From Bacteroidales bacterium (GTDB lineage Bacteria > Bacteroidota > Bacteroidia > Bacteroidales > UBA932), in NCBI GenBank assembly GCA_028690215.1, contig JAQVBQ010000005.1:1-64000 (forward strand): DNA of 64,000 nucleotides. Reading direction: 5' to 3'. Shown piece by piece: positions 26,327 through 35,832 of the stretch. Made by a program: the position numbers and the translations under genes. Within the stretch, counting starts at the first letter, position 1. Every line of letters starts with the position of its first letter. The notes under the pieces were generated by a model. That model saw only the letters and a list, made by a program, of their open reading frames with translations. It was not told where the DNA came from and searched no databases.

Positions 26327-27678
26327 GGCTGATAATTATCTTAGTGATACTTTCATTACCTGTATGGGGTTGTGGAAAGGACAATCAAAGAACTCCACCG
26401 GAAATTCATCAACCGGGCGGGGGCGGTTCTGAATTGAACAAGCCTGTATCTGTATGGTCGGAAGGTGTGATGGATATTCATTTCATAAACACAACAGACG
26501 GCGAAAGTATATTTGTTATTTTTCCGGACAAAACACAGATGCTTATTGACTGTGGCAGCTCAACGGCTACCACAGGCAAGACGCAGATGGACATGAGGTG
26601 GAATCCTGCAGAACTCGGAAGCACTTTGATTACTTCATACATAAAAAAATGTATGGAATGGACCGGAAACAAAACATTAGATTATGCTATTTTGACCCAT
26701 TTCCACAATGATCATTTTGGCGGTTATGACACAAATTATGGGATGTCTCCACTGGGCGGCGATTACAGACAATACGGCTACGCAGAGATTCTTGACAAAT
26801 TTGATTCCATCGATGGATATAAAATCGGTAAAATGGTTGACAGGGCATATCCTGACTATAATTACCCTTTTGATTTGGTAACAAAGTCAAGTAATTATAA
26901 CGGAGTCAGAAATTATGTCAATGCTGTGAAGTGGCATGTGGATAACAAGGGGATGAAGGCAGAGATATTCAAATCCGGCAGTAACAGTCAATTTTCTCTC
27001 AATTACAAAGCTTCACAGTACCCTGCGGTCAAAGTACAGAACATTGCCGTAAACGGAGAAATATGGACTGGATCAGGTACATCTGTGACCAAGACATTCC
27101 CGGCACTGCAAGATATTCAATGTACATTTGACGCTTACGGACATGAAAATCTTCAAAATACCGATAACTGCCCCGAAGAGAATCATAACTCTGTCGTGAT
27201 GAAAATTTCTTACGGCAAATTTGATTTTTACGCAGGAGCAGACATGCAGTACGACGGAAGATCATACAAGAGCTGGAAAGATATAGAGTTACCTGTGGCC
27301 AGAGTTGTTGGTCAGGTCGAATTGATGAAGGCGAACCATCATGGAGTCACCAACACAAATCAGGAAGATGCAGTAAAGGCTCTTAATCCACAGACTATCG
27401 TGATCTGTAGCTGGCAGGATTTACATCCGAGAACTACGGTTCTGGAGTCTATGGAATCTGCTGCACCAACAGCAGATTTCTTTATCACAAATTTTGTAAC
27501 TTCTCCCAGATCGGACAAAGATATTTCAACGGAAGTGGCAGCCCGTGTAAAGGGTAAAAATGGCCATTTTTTAATTCGTGTATCTAATGGGGGAGAGGAG
27601 TATAAGGTTTATACACTATCAGATTCGGACGGTCAGCTGATTGTCAGGTCAATATCAGGGCCTTATAAATGCAGATAA
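26314..27678 (+). CDS. Metallo-beta-lactamase-fold lipoprotein (ComEC/Rec2-type hydrolase)
   Basis: This 454-residue lipoprotein (VWGC, Cys20) has a low-complexity linker (HQPGGGGSELN) before the catalytic domain. The domain shows LIDCGSS, the metal motif THFHNDHFGG (HxHxDH), a later histidine cluster at EENHNSVV, an acidic AGADM that could be the bridging Asp, and the terminal KANHHG. This order matches the ComEC-like branch of the superfamily, which includes phosphodiesterases and surface phosphorylcholine esterases. As an exported enzyme in an operon with a phosphatase, it may cleave a phosphodiester in the substrate. This is inference. Confidence 0.78.
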   Translation: MQRIRLIIILVILSLPVWGCGKDNQRTPPEIHQPGGGGSELNKPVSVWSEGVMDIHFINTTDGESIFVIFPDKTQMLIDCGSSTATTGKTQMDMRWNPAELGSTLITSYIKKCMEWTGNKTLDYAILTHFHNDHFGGYDTNYGMSPLGGDYRQYGYAEILDKFDSIDGYKIGKMVDRAYPDYNYPFDLVTKSSNYNGVRNYVNAVKWHVDNKGMKAEIFKSGSNSQFSLNYKASQYPAVKVQNIAVNGEIWTGSGTSVTKTFPALQDIQCTFDAYGHENLQNTDNCPEENHNSVVMKISYGKFDFYAGADMQYDGRSYKSWKDIELPVARVVGQVELMKANHHGVTNTNQEDAVKALNPQTIVICSWQDLHPRTTVLESMESAAPTADFFITNFVTSPRSDKDISTEVAARVKGKNGHFLIRVSNGGEEYKVYTLSDSDGQLIVRSISGPYKCR

Positions 27679-28946
27679 TGAAACAGTATGATGTAATAGT
27701 AGTCGGGGCAGGACCTGCCGGATTATGCGCGGCAGTGGCAGCCTCGCGTCAGGGAGCCAGAGTATCTTTGATCGAGCGTTACGGGATATTGGGAGGGAAT
27801 CTTACATCCGGTTATGTAGGTCCGATACTTGGCAGTGTTGGCAAGGGTACAATGCGTGATGAGGTCTGTGCAATTCTCGGTGTCAAGGAGAATGACTGGA
27901 TAGGAGAGCAGGGAAACGCTCATAATTTTGAACAGGCAAAACTGTCATTGGCAGAGTGGATAGCTTCTGAAAAAAATATAGATATATATCTTCAGACCAG
28001 CATTTTCGACGTCCTAAAAAACGGGAACAGAGTAGAAGGAGTGATGTGTGCCTCAAATGAAGGGCCTTTGTATTTTAAAGCTCCTGTCGTAATTGACTGC
28101 ACCGGAGACGGTATTGTGGCATTCCTTGCAGGGGCAGAGGTTGAAAAAGGGCGGGAAGACGGACTGATGCAGCCCGTTACTCTGGAGTTTACCATAGACG
28201 GAGTGGACGAGAGCAGAGGTCTAATTTGTATAGGAGATGTGGACAACGTCCAACTTAATGGTGTTCGTTTTTTGGATTGGTGCAAAGGTATGGCCGATAA
28301 AGGAAAAATCCCTCAAAAAATTGCAGCATTACGTCTTCATCCATGTGTGGAAAAAGGTCGCCGTCAGGTAAATACAACCCAGGTAAACGGAGTGGACATT
28401 ACGCGTATCGAGCAGATTTTTCCTGCAGATCTGGAACTTCGGCAGCAGATACGCCTTCTGACAGAATTCCTCAGGGAAAATGTGCCCGGATACGAGAACA
28501 TTACCTGCATTGGAAGCGGATGTACCACAGGAGTACGTGAAACCCGCCGTGTGGTAGGAGACTATATAATTGATGCGGACGAACTTGCAAACGGATGCCG
28601 GTTTGCCGATGTTATTGTGCACAAGGCACTTTTTATCGTAGATATACACAATCCCGAAGGAGCAGGCCAGGCAGAAGAGAAGATACAGTATTGTCAGCCT
28701 TATGATCTGCCATACAGGTGTTTCCTGCCTAAAGGGATAGAGGGGCTTATGGTTGCCGGCCGTTGTATATCCGGCACGCACCGTGCTCATGCATCATATC
28801 GTGTAATGTCAATTTGTATGGCAATGGGCGAGGCTGTAGGCATTGCTGCAGCAATGTCAGCACAGCAATCATGTACACCAAGAGAACTGGATGTTACTGC
28901 TCTCCAGAGTCTAATGAGTGGTATAGGTATTGAGTTGTTTGATTAA
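27678..28946 (+). CDS. Second FAD-dependent oxidoreductase of the operon
   Basis: The ATG at 27678 overlaps the upstream TAA (TAATG) and begins MKQYDVIVVGAGPAGLCAAV; the ORF-track start three codons earlier is less likely. The 422-residue protein has the same layout as the first gene of the operon: N-terminal GAGPAGLCAAVAASRQGARV, VIDCTGDGIVAFLAGAEVEK, a central ETRRVVGDYIIDADEL and C-terminal LMVAGRCISGTHRAHASYRV. The paralogues differ enough to act on different substrates. No signal peptide is present, so oxidation would occur in the cytoplasm after import. Confidence 0.84.
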   Translation: MKQYDVIVVGAGPAGLCAAVAASRQGARVSLIERYGILGGNLTSGYVGPILGSVGKGTMRDEVCAILGVKENDWIGEQGNAHNFEQAKLSLAEWIASEKNIDIYLQTSIFDVLKNGNRVEGVMCASNEGPLYFKAPVVIDCTGDGIVAFLAGAEVEKGREDGLMQPVTLEFTIDGVDESRGLICIGDVDNVQLNGVRFLDWCKGMADKGKIPQKIAALRLHPCVEKGRRQVNTTQVNGVDITRIEQIFPADLELRQQIRLLTEFLRENVPGYENITCIGSGCTTGVRETRRVVGDYIIDADELANGCRFADVIVHKALFIVDIHNPEGAGQAEEKIQYCQPYDLPYRCFLPKGIEGLMVAGRCISGTHRAHASYRVMSICMAMGEAVGIAAAMSAQQSCTPRELDVTALQSLMSGIGIELFD

Positions 28947-28959
28947 TAAAAGATATCAA

Positions 28960-29994
28960 ATGAGACAGGTTATATTAACAAAACCAAAGAATCTAGAGTT
29001 CCGCGAGGTGCCATCACCTAGCACCGGTGACCTGAAAGACAACCAGTTGTTGCTAAATATTAAAAGAATAGGCATCTGCGGTTCTGAGATACATTCATAC
29101 CACGGGTTGCATCCTGCAACTTTTTATCCGGTAGTACAAGGGCATGAATATTCTGCACAGGTAGTTGCAGTGGGGAAAAATGTAAAAATCGCTCAACCGG
29201 GTGATTTTGTAACTGCCAGGCCGCAGCTTGTGTGTGGTGAATGTAATCCCTGTAAACGAGGCCAATACAATGTGTGTGAGCATTTGCGCGTACAGGCTTT
29301 TCAGGCCGATGGGGCAGCTCAGGATTATTTTGTTATAGATGAAGACAGGGTGGTTAAATTGCCGGAAGGAATCTCTCTTGACTACGGGGCAATGGTTGAA
29401 CCTGCAGCAGTAGGAGCTCACTCTACTTCACGGGCAGGTGATCTTCAGGGGAAAAACGTAGTTGTTACAGGAGCCGGTGCAATCGGCAATCTTGTGGCAC
29501 AATTTGCTATAGCAAGGGGCGCCAAAAAGGTTCTTATAACTGACATCAGTGATATTCGGCTTGATATTGCCAGGGAATGTGGCATCGAAAATACTCTGAA
29601 CGTTGAAAAAACTCCTCTAAAAGAGGGTGTGAGGGAGATATTCGGAAATGAGGGATTTCAGGTAGGATTTGAAGTTGCCGGTATTGAATCTTCTGTAAGA
29701 TCATTAATGGAATGTATCGAAAAAGGCAGCACTATTGTGATTGTAGCTGTGTTCGCAAAAGATCCGGCATTGAGTATGTTCTATCTTGGTGAGCATGAAT
29801 TGACAATTACAGGCTCGATGATGTACAGACATGAGGATTTTAAAACGGCAGTTGATATGATTTCAAAAGGGAAAATAAACCTTGAACCATTTATTTCTAA
29901 CAGATTTTCTTTTGAGGATTATGACAAGGCATATAAATACATAGATGAAAACCGTGCAACGGCTATGAAGGTCATTATAAATCTTGATAAATAA
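28960..29994 (+). CDS. Zinc-dependent medium-chain alcohol/polyol dehydrogenase
   Basis: The start at 28960 (MRQVILTKPKNLEFREVPSP) is chosen over the ORF-track start, which overlaps the previous gene. It gives 344 residues. Catalytic zinc ligands are in ICGSE and GHE. The four structural-zinc cysteines are in CGECNPCKRGQYNVC. The Rossmann motif is VTGAGAIGNL. Overall it resembles the sorbitol, L-idonate and galactitol dehydrogenase branch of the family. In this operon it probably oxidises a polyol or sugar acid to a keto form. Confidence 0.85.
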   Translation: MRQVILTKPKNLEFREVPSPSTGDLKDNQLLLNIKRIGICGSEIHSYHGLHPATFYPVVQGHEYSAQVVAVGKNVKIAQPGDFVTARPQLVCGECNPCKRGQYNVCEHLRVQAFQADGAAQDYFVIDEDRVVKLPEGISLDYGAMVEPAAVGAHSTSRAGDLQGKNVVVTGAGAIGNLVAQFAIARGAKKVLITDISDIRLDIARECGIENTLNVEKTPLKEGVREIFGNEGFQVGFEVAGIESSVRSLMECIEKGSTIVIVAVFAKDPALSMFYLGEHELTITGSMMYRHEDFKTAVDMISKGKINLEPFISNRFSFEDYDKAYKYIDENRATAMKVIINLDK

Positions 29995-30866
29995 TGAAGG
30001 AAAAAAAAATCGTAGGCATAGGAGAAATTGTCTGGGATATGCTTCCGACTGGTAAACAACTGGGAGGAGCTCCCTTGAATTTTGCATACATGGCCAAAGA
30101 ACTCGGGGCCACCAGTTATGCCATAAGTGCTATCGGAAATGATGAACTTGGTGATGAAACATTCGCAAAACTGACAGGACTCGGAGTGAATATCTCCGCT
30201 CTTCAAACAAATAATCTGCCGACGGGGCAAGTGCTTGTAAAAATTGAAGGAGAGGGTATTCCCCATTATGATATTCTCGAAAATGTTGCATGGGATGCAA
30301 TAGAGTGTTCACAAAAGGAGCTTGATATTGTAAGTGAAGCTGATGCAATTTGTTGGGGCTCACTTGCACAACGTTCAGAAGAATCAAAGCTCAGCATTCT
30401 CAGAATGCTTGATGAGGCTTCACCAGGGTGCCTGAAGGTGTTCGACATCAATATTCGTCAACACTATGGAAGAAAAGAAATTATTGACGAGTCTCTGAAA
30501 AGGGCTGATATCCTTAAATTAAACGATGATGAACTGGTGTTGGTCAGTGACATGTACGGAATTCTGGGGAAAGAGTCTAAAGTGATAAAATCTCTTATCG
30601 AAATGTTTAATCTACGTGAGATTATATACACTCAGGGAGCTCTTTGCAGCTCTGTTTATGATGCAAGCGGACTTACATCAAGGATAATGACACCAAAGGT
30701 GTTTGTAGCAGACACTGTTGGAGCCGGTGATTCTTTCACTGCTGCCTATATTGTTTCTCGTCTTAACGGGGAAAATGTTATGAATGCACACGAAGCTGCC
30801 GTACAGATTTCTGCATTTGTATGTACTCAGCATGGTGCTATAAATCCGTTACCAAAAGACAATTAA
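29994..30866 (+). CDS. PfkB-family carbohydrate kinase (fructokinase-like)
   Basis: This 290-residue protein shows the PfkB N-terminal glycine motif (GKQLGGAPLNFAYMAKELG, about 20-38) and the C-terminal signature DTVGAGDSFTAAY with the catalytic Asp. The N-terminal GEIVWDMLP with LGGAPLNFA is typical of fructokinases in Bacteroidota. It overlaps the dehydrogenase stop (TAATG) and precedes the mannitol-dehydrogenase-family gene. A ketose made by the dehydrogenases would be phosphorylated here and enter glycolysis. Confidence 0.87.
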   Translation: MKEKKIVGIGEIVWDMLPTGKQLGGAPLNFAYMAKELGATSYAISAIGNDELGDETFAKLTGLGVNISALQTNNLPTGQVLVKIEGEGIPHYDILENVAWDAIECSQKELDIVSEADAICWGSLAQRSEESKLSILRMLDEASPGCLKVFDINIRQHYGRKEIIDESLKRADILKLNDDELVLVSDMYGILGKESKVIKSLIEMFNLREIIYTQGALCSSVYDASGLTSRIMTPKVFVADTVGAGDSFTAAYIVSRLNGENVMNAHEAAVQISAFVCTQHGAINPLPKDN

Positions 30867-30875
30867 AATATAATT

Positions 30876-32186
30876 ATGTACGATCGTAATACAATCTCTG
30901 CCGGAATAGTTCATTTTGGAGTAGGGAACTTTCACAGAGCGCATCTTCAATATTATAACAACCTACTCTTGGAAAACGAAGATCAAAAGAGTTGGGGGAT
31001 TTACGGAGCAATGATAATGCCCGGAGATGGCCCGTTATATTCTGCATTGAAGAGTGAAGAGGGAATATATGACCTTATGATATGCTATCCGTCAGGTGAC
31101 AGGGAAACATACACTGTCAGGTCTCTGATAGGCCTTTGCTGGGGAGAAGAAGATACGGAGCCTATCATCAAACAGATTGCCTCACCTGAGACTAAAATCA
31201 TAACCCTTACAATAACTGAAGGGGGGTACGTGGTAAATCCGGATAGTCCCAAGTCGGTTTTCTGGTATATAGCAGAGGGCCTCAAGAGAAGAATGGCTGC
31301 CGGATTGCCAATCACGATACTGTCATGTGATAATTTGCAACACAATGGCAATACTGCAGCAAAAGCTTTCCTGTCGTATTTTGATGCAAAGTATCCTGAA
31401 ATAGCATCCTGGGCAAGAAAAAGTGTCTCTTTCCCTAATTCAATGGTTGACAGGATTACGCCGGCAACCAAATCAGGGAAAATCACGGATGTTTTTTGCG
31501 AAGATTTTATTCAATGGGTTGTTGAAGACAACTTTATTGCTGGGAGACCTGACTGGGAAAGAGTGGGGGTGCAATTTACTGATGATGTTACACCGTATGA
31601 GAACATGAAGCTCAGTTTGCTGAATGCTTCTCATTCACTTCTTTGCTATCCTGCATATCTTGAAGGGTTCAAAAAGGTGGATACAGTACTGGCAGATATC
31701 CGTTACCTTAAGTTGATAAAGGATTTTATGGATGTGGATGTTACCCCTTATGTGCCGGAACCAAAAGGTGTCGACCTTTCGGAATATAAAGAGACATTGT
31801 TAAGGAGATTCTCCAATGCTGCCATCAGCGACCAGGTTTCCCGCCTTTGTGGGGACGGCATAGCAAAATTTGCAGTATATATTGTACCTACTTTAGCCAA
31901 GATGCTTGCAGATGGAAAAGACTCAAAACGCCTCGCATTTCTTTTGGCAAGCTATTACAAGTATCTTAGGTTCGAATGCACTGAGAAAGGTGAAAAAATA
32001 GACATTTTCGAGCCACACATTTCCATAAAGGATAAAGAAATCCTTAACGGAGATTCTCCGCTGGATTTCTTTGATCTATCTCCTTTTGCCGGTCTTGGTC
32101 TTAAAAACGAACCGGCATTTGTCAATCAATATGAATTCTTTGTTGAACACACAGTTTCAGAAGGATTCAAAACCCTAGGTATCTAA
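30876..32186 (+). CDS. Mannitol dehydrogenase-family protein
   Basis: This 436-residue protein belongs to the polyol-specific long-chain dehydrogenase/reductase family, which interconverts polyols and ketoses or sugar-acid pairs with NAD(P). The N-terminal GVGNFHRAHLQYY is the dinucleotide-binding motif. The catalytic pattern K-x4-N-x2-H is intact in MKLSLLNASHSLLCYPAYLE. It is somewhat shorter than mannitol 2-dehydrogenase (about 490). Mannitol, arabinitol, fructuronate and tagaturonate enzymes all belong here, so the substrate is open. It is the last gene of the operon, and its stop overlaps that of the convergent esterase. Confidence 0.87.
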   Translation: MYDRNTISAGIVHFGVGNFHRAHLQYYNNLLLENEDQKSWGIYGAMIMPGDGPLYSALKSEEGIYDLMICYPSGDRETYTVRSLIGLCWGEEDTEPIIKQIASPETKIITLTITEGGYVVNPDSPKSVFWYIAEGLKRRMAAGLPITILSCDNLQHNGNTAAKAFLSYFDAKYPEIASWARKSVSFPNSMVDRITPATKSGKITDVFCEDFIQWVVEDNFIAGRPDWERVGVQFTDDVTPYENMKLSLLNASHSLLCYPAYLEGFKKVDTVLADIRYLKLIKDFMDVDVTPYVPEPKGVDLSEYKETLLRRFSNAAISDQVSRLCGDGIAKFAVYIVPTLAKMLADGKDSKRLAFLLASYYKYLRFECTEKGEKIDIFEPHISIKDKEILNGDSPLDFFDLSPFAGLGLKNEPAFVNQYEFFVEHTVSEGFKTLGI

Positions 32187-33286
32187 TAGATGCCGTATTT
32201 TTTCAAGATTTTCATTACAGGCTTTTCTATAGAGCGGCTCCATAATGAATAGCCATAATTGTCCGGATGCGTTCCGTCAACCGATGTTTCGTGGTTGTCG
32301 GACGCATTTGGTGTTATAAGATATACGTCTTTATATCTGGCTTTGTTCTGTCCGTTTTTAATCTCACTGAACATCTCTTCAACAGCGTGCGCTTTGGCAG
32401 CCTCTTTCTTTTCAAGAGCAGTGTCGAAATTCCTTCTTTCACGGTATATGGTTCGTTGGAAAATCAGTGGTTTTCCGGGATGTGCCTTAATAAGTCTGTC
32501 TATGAAAGGGAGTAGCCTTTCCTTTATCATTGCAGAATCAGGATTGGAAAAAGTATCAAAAATAAATGCATCGACATCCATGGATTCGAGAACTGTAGTG
32601 TAATAAGGCTGCATCAGACAGCGTCCGCTTGATCCCATAGATAAAACCTGGAGTCCTGTATGACGCATGAACTGCATTGGCCAACTCATTCCGGAACGGC
32701 TGGTACTTACACCATGAGTGAATGAGGAACCGTAGACAGCAATTTTATGACGGAAAGAAGATTGCAGAGGCTCGATTGAAGCATTTGGGTCAATCCCTAT
32801 TTTGCATGAGTTTACCTCGGAATACATAGGCATATAAAGCATGAAATCGTGCATTTTCCCATCCATATTCTCTATAAGCTTGAATGTGTCTGTCTTGCCT
32901 TTTTCGGTTTCTTTGCCGGCTCCGCTGGCTGCATATTGCCATTCACCATTTGAATTCTTTATATAGAGGTCATATCCTTTGTAAGCGATAGCCATTGTTG
33001 AGACTGAATTATAGATATATCCCCAATCTGTGCTGATAGAAATGTTGCTTGTGTTGCTTCTGAAAAGCACAGCCATTCCTACCGGACACCGTACCTGTTT
33101 GTTCTCGGTTTCATTGAATCCTTTGAAAACCAATGTGTCAACCCGGTGGTATGGATTAGGGGTGTTTGGTAATGGTTTTCCGATAAGGTTGAGAGTGCTG
33201 GCCTCGATATATTTTAAATCCTGTGCACGAAGTGACGATATAGCCACCAATAAAAGTACGAATAAGACAAATTTCTTCATTTTCAA
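32183..33286 (-). CDS. Secreted SGNH/GDSL esterase with GxDLY N-terminal domain
   Basis: This 367-residue protein has a Sec signal peptide (cleavage after SSLRAQ). Residues about 25-165 hold the accessory domain with the GYDLY motif (KGYDLYIKNSNGEW). The rest is an SGNH hydrolase: block I GSSFTHG (catalytic Ser), block III-like SSGRCLM, and block V DGTHPDNYGY with the catalytic Asp and His. Such enzymes usually remove acetyl or other acyl groups from sugars. It is convergent with the large operon, and the stops overlap by four bases. A role in deacylating the operon's substrate is plausible but unproven. Confidence 0.83.
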   Translation of the reverse strand: MKMKKFVLFVLLLVAISSLRAQDLKYIEASTLNLIGKPLPNTPNPYHRVDTLVFKGFNETENKQVRCPVGMAVLFRSNTSNISISTDWGYIYNSVSTMAIAYKGYDLYIKNSNGEWQYAASGAGKETEKGKTDTFKLIENMDGKMHDFMLYMPMYSEVNSCKIGIDPNASIEPLQSSFRHKIAVYGSSFTHGVSTSRSGMSWPMQFMRHTGLQVLSMGSSGRCLMQPYYTTVLESMDVDAFIFDTFSNPDSAMIKERLLPFIDRLIKAHPGKPLIFQRTIYRERRNFDTALEKKEAAKAHAVEEMFSEIKNGQNKARYKDVYLITPNASDNHETSVDGTHPDNYGYSLWSRSIEKPVMKILKKYGIY

Positions 33287-33381
33287 TAGTTTCCGTTTAG
33301 TTCGAGATTGATAAATAAAGTATAAAAATAGTGAATTATCAGCAGTTATCCCAGCTAAAATGTTGATTAAACCGTTATCAG

Positions 33382-35811
33382 TTATATATTCTGCAAGAAA
33401 ATCACCAAATTGGTATCGCGATCAATACCCAATTTCTGACGTAAACGCTGTCGCGCTTTTTTTAGAGCCTCTTCGGACTGGAAAGTGATGTTGGCAATAT
33501 CTTTACTGCTCATATTGAGCTTAAGGAAAGCACATAGTTTCCGTTCATTGCCGGTAAGATCAGGGAAATTCTCGTTGAGCTTATCATAAAATGATTTGTG
33601 TACTTTTTGGAACAACAGCTCAAATTCATTCCAGTTTGAGTTAACAGAGATTCTTTTAAAGTTTGTAATCAGAGATAATACTATTTTCTTTCCTTCCGGT
33701 GTGACACTTTCCAGAATCTCCTCAAGTCTTCTGACCGTTTCGGCATCCCTCTCCGAATTCTGAATTAGTTTCAACGACGCAGCGGTAAGTGATTTCTGGT
33801 TCTGTTCAAGCTCCTTGTTGATTCGTTCAATCTCCTGCTCTAGAATCCTTTTTTTCTCCTGTTCCAGTTCGCGTTTTGCCTGGTCTGCAAGTTTACGGTC
33901 TGTAATATCGAAACTGCATACAAGAACACCATGTGTATTGTTGTTAAAGTTATATGGCAGACAGGAGTTATATATGTATGTCCTGTTTCCGCCATTGTCA
34001 ATTTGATCCTCAAATTGGACAGTTTCACCCTCTAGGACTTTGGAAAAATAATGGTTTATTGTGCTAATGGAAGCGTTATCAAGTACATTGTCAACGCATT
34101 TGTCAATTATGTCAGTCGTGTTCATACCATATAAGCCGGCATAGCCGTTATTGGCAAAAACATAATTCCGGTTGCTGTCCATGAGTGATATGAATACCGG
34201 GATATTGTCTGTAATCTTCGTTAAAAGCCTTTCACGATCCTGTATTACCTCATTTGCCTTGTGTAGCTGTTCGTTTATCTGGTTTTTAAACCGATATAGA
34301 CGAAGTATGTATAATGCAAGAAGTGATACCAGGAAAAAGGAGACAGAAAGTGTAAGTATAATGGTGTGCTGTTCTTTCCTCTTTGCAGCCTGTATGGCAT
34401 CCTTTCTACTTTGTTCTAATTTTAAGGTCTGCTTCTCTTGTTCAAATTTGTATGTGTACTCCAGTTCGGTTATCTGTCTTACATTACTTTCATTAAATAT
34501 TTTGTCGCTGAACTGCTTGAATTTTTGGCTATGGATATATGCCAGTTTATAGTTATTTGTTTCAGCATAAACTTCAGAGAGAAGTTTGTGCAAATCTTTT
34601 TGAAATACAATAAATTTAAGATTTTCAGCAATTTTGAGACCGCTCTCAGCATAGCTGATTGCAAGGGAAAACTTTTTTGTGATATGATATACTTGGGCGA
34701 TATTAAATCTGGAAACACATATTGTTGATTGTAGACCTTTATTTTCAGATAACTCAAGGGCTTCTGTGAAATTCTCCAATGCCTTATCATATTCTGATTT
34801 GTTATAGTAGAATTGGCCTATGTTTATGAGAATGTTGGCATGAAGTGAAATAATTTTTAAATCTTTACTAATCTCAAGAGCTTTCAGAAAGTAGTCTAGT
34901 GCCTGTTGATTGTTGGTTGTTAGATATATCAATCCAACATTAAGTAAGCTACCTGCTAAGGTGTGTTTATTGCCGGTTTTTTCTGCAATCTTTATGACTT
35001 TTTGGTTGTATTCCAGTGATTTTTCATAATTCTTCTGTGCAAAGTATATACTGCCAATACCAACTATACATTTGGAGATCCCATTCATATCGCTCATCTC
35101 TTCATGAATTTTTAGAGAGTTTTGGTAGTACTCGAGTGCAATAGGATAGTTTCCCCGGCTTGTATAGATGTTTCCCAATGAATTGTAGCAAATAGCTGTA
35201 TTATTTTTATCACCTACAACTTTAAAAGCTTCGAGGGCTTCTGTATATCCCGCAATTGCGAGTTCAACCTTTCCCATGCGGTAGTAAGACTGAGAAAGGT
35301 TATTCAGATATTTGCCCAGCTCCTGCGAGTCATTGGTTTGTCGGGCAATAACAATAGCCTTCCGGTAATGGCTAATAGCTATAGAATCACGCCCTGTGAC
35401 TCTGAAAACCGTACCGATGGCATTAGTGTACTTTCCTATTCCCCGTTTATCGTTGATTTGTTTTACAAGGTTTAATGCATTTTTAAATAGAATAAGTGAC
35501 TTATCAGGGTCTTCATCTACTATGGAAATACCCTGAAGCCATAAACTTTCTGCCTGACCTTTTGTATATCCCAGACTTTTGGCCAGTTCATAGCTTTCGG
35601 TAGCATATTTTATTGTCTTTTCGGCATCGCTTATATATGTGGAATAAGCTATCTGGTTGAGAATATTAACCCTTGTCGTGTCCTTTAGTTTATAACCCCT
35701 CAGCACATTTTCCAGACTGTCAGTACTTGATGTGCGGCCAGTTACAGAGGCGGTGAAAAGTGTCATGAAAAATATCAGGAGAGTGTTGTTGAGTAAGGTT
35801 CTTAATAGCAT
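33382..35811 (-). CDS. TPR-PAS sensor with LuxR-type DNA-binding domain
   Basis: I prefer the ATG at 35811, since it gives a normal signal peptide (MLLRTLLNNTLLIFFMTLFTASVTG); the ORF-track start at 35868 is a GTG 19 codons upstream. The protein has about 11 TPR units (around residues 25-420), a membrane helix (ILTLSVSFFLVSLLALYILR), a short coiled coil, a PAS domain (NIPVFISLMDSNRNYVFANNGY), another coiled coil, and a C-terminal LuxR-like helix-turn-helix (LTGNERKLCAFLKLNMSSKDIANI). This Bacteroidota architecture places a periplasmic TPR sensor on a cytoplasmic DNA-binding domain. Targets are unknown. It may sense cell-envelope or nutrient signals for the adjacent loci. Confidence 0.84.
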   Translation of the reverse strand: MLLRTLLNNTLLIFFMTLFTASVTGRTSSTDSLENVLRGYKLKDTTRVNILNQIAYSTYISDAEKTIKYATESYELAKSLGYTKGQAESLWLQGISIVDEDPDKSLILFKNALNLVKQINDKRGIGKYTNAIGTVFRVTGRDSIAISHYRKAIVIARQTNDSQELGKYLNNLSQSYYRMGKVELAIAGYTEALEAFKVVGDKNNTAICYNSLGNIYTSRGNYPIALEYYQNSLKIHEEMSDMNGISKCIVGIGSIYFAQKNYEKSLEYNQKVIKIAEKTGNKHTLAGSLLNVGLIYLTTNNQQALDYFLKALEISKDLKIISLHANILINIGQFYYNKSEYDKALENFTEALELSENKGLQSTICVSRFNIAQVYHITKKFSLAISYAESGLKIAENLKFIVFQKDLHKLLSEVYAETNNYKLAYIHSQKFKQFSDKIFNESNVRQITELEYTYKFEQEKQTLKLEQSRKDAIQAAKRKEQHTIILTLSVSFFLVSLLALYILRLYRFKNQINEQLHKANEVIQDRERLLTKITDNIPVFISLMDSNRNYVFANNGYAGLYGMNTTDIIDKCVDNVLDNASISTINHYFSKVLEGETVQFEDQIDNGGNRTYIYNSCLPYNFNNNTHGVLVCSFDITDRKLADQAKRELEQEKKRILEQEIERINKELEQNQKSLTAASLKLIQNSERDAETVRRLEEILESVTPEGKKIVLSLITNFKRISVNSNWNEFELLFQKVHKSFYDKLNENFPDLTGNERKLCAFLKLNMSSKDIANITFQSEEALKKARQRLRQKLGIDRDTNLVIFLQNI

Positions 35812-35832
35812 CAGAAATTTTTTAAATGAAAT

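Noticed and set aside
13566-32186. myo-Inositol breakdown as the function of the operon
   Set aside because: The phosphatase and symporter would fit, but no iolG, iolE, iolD or iolB-like genes are present.
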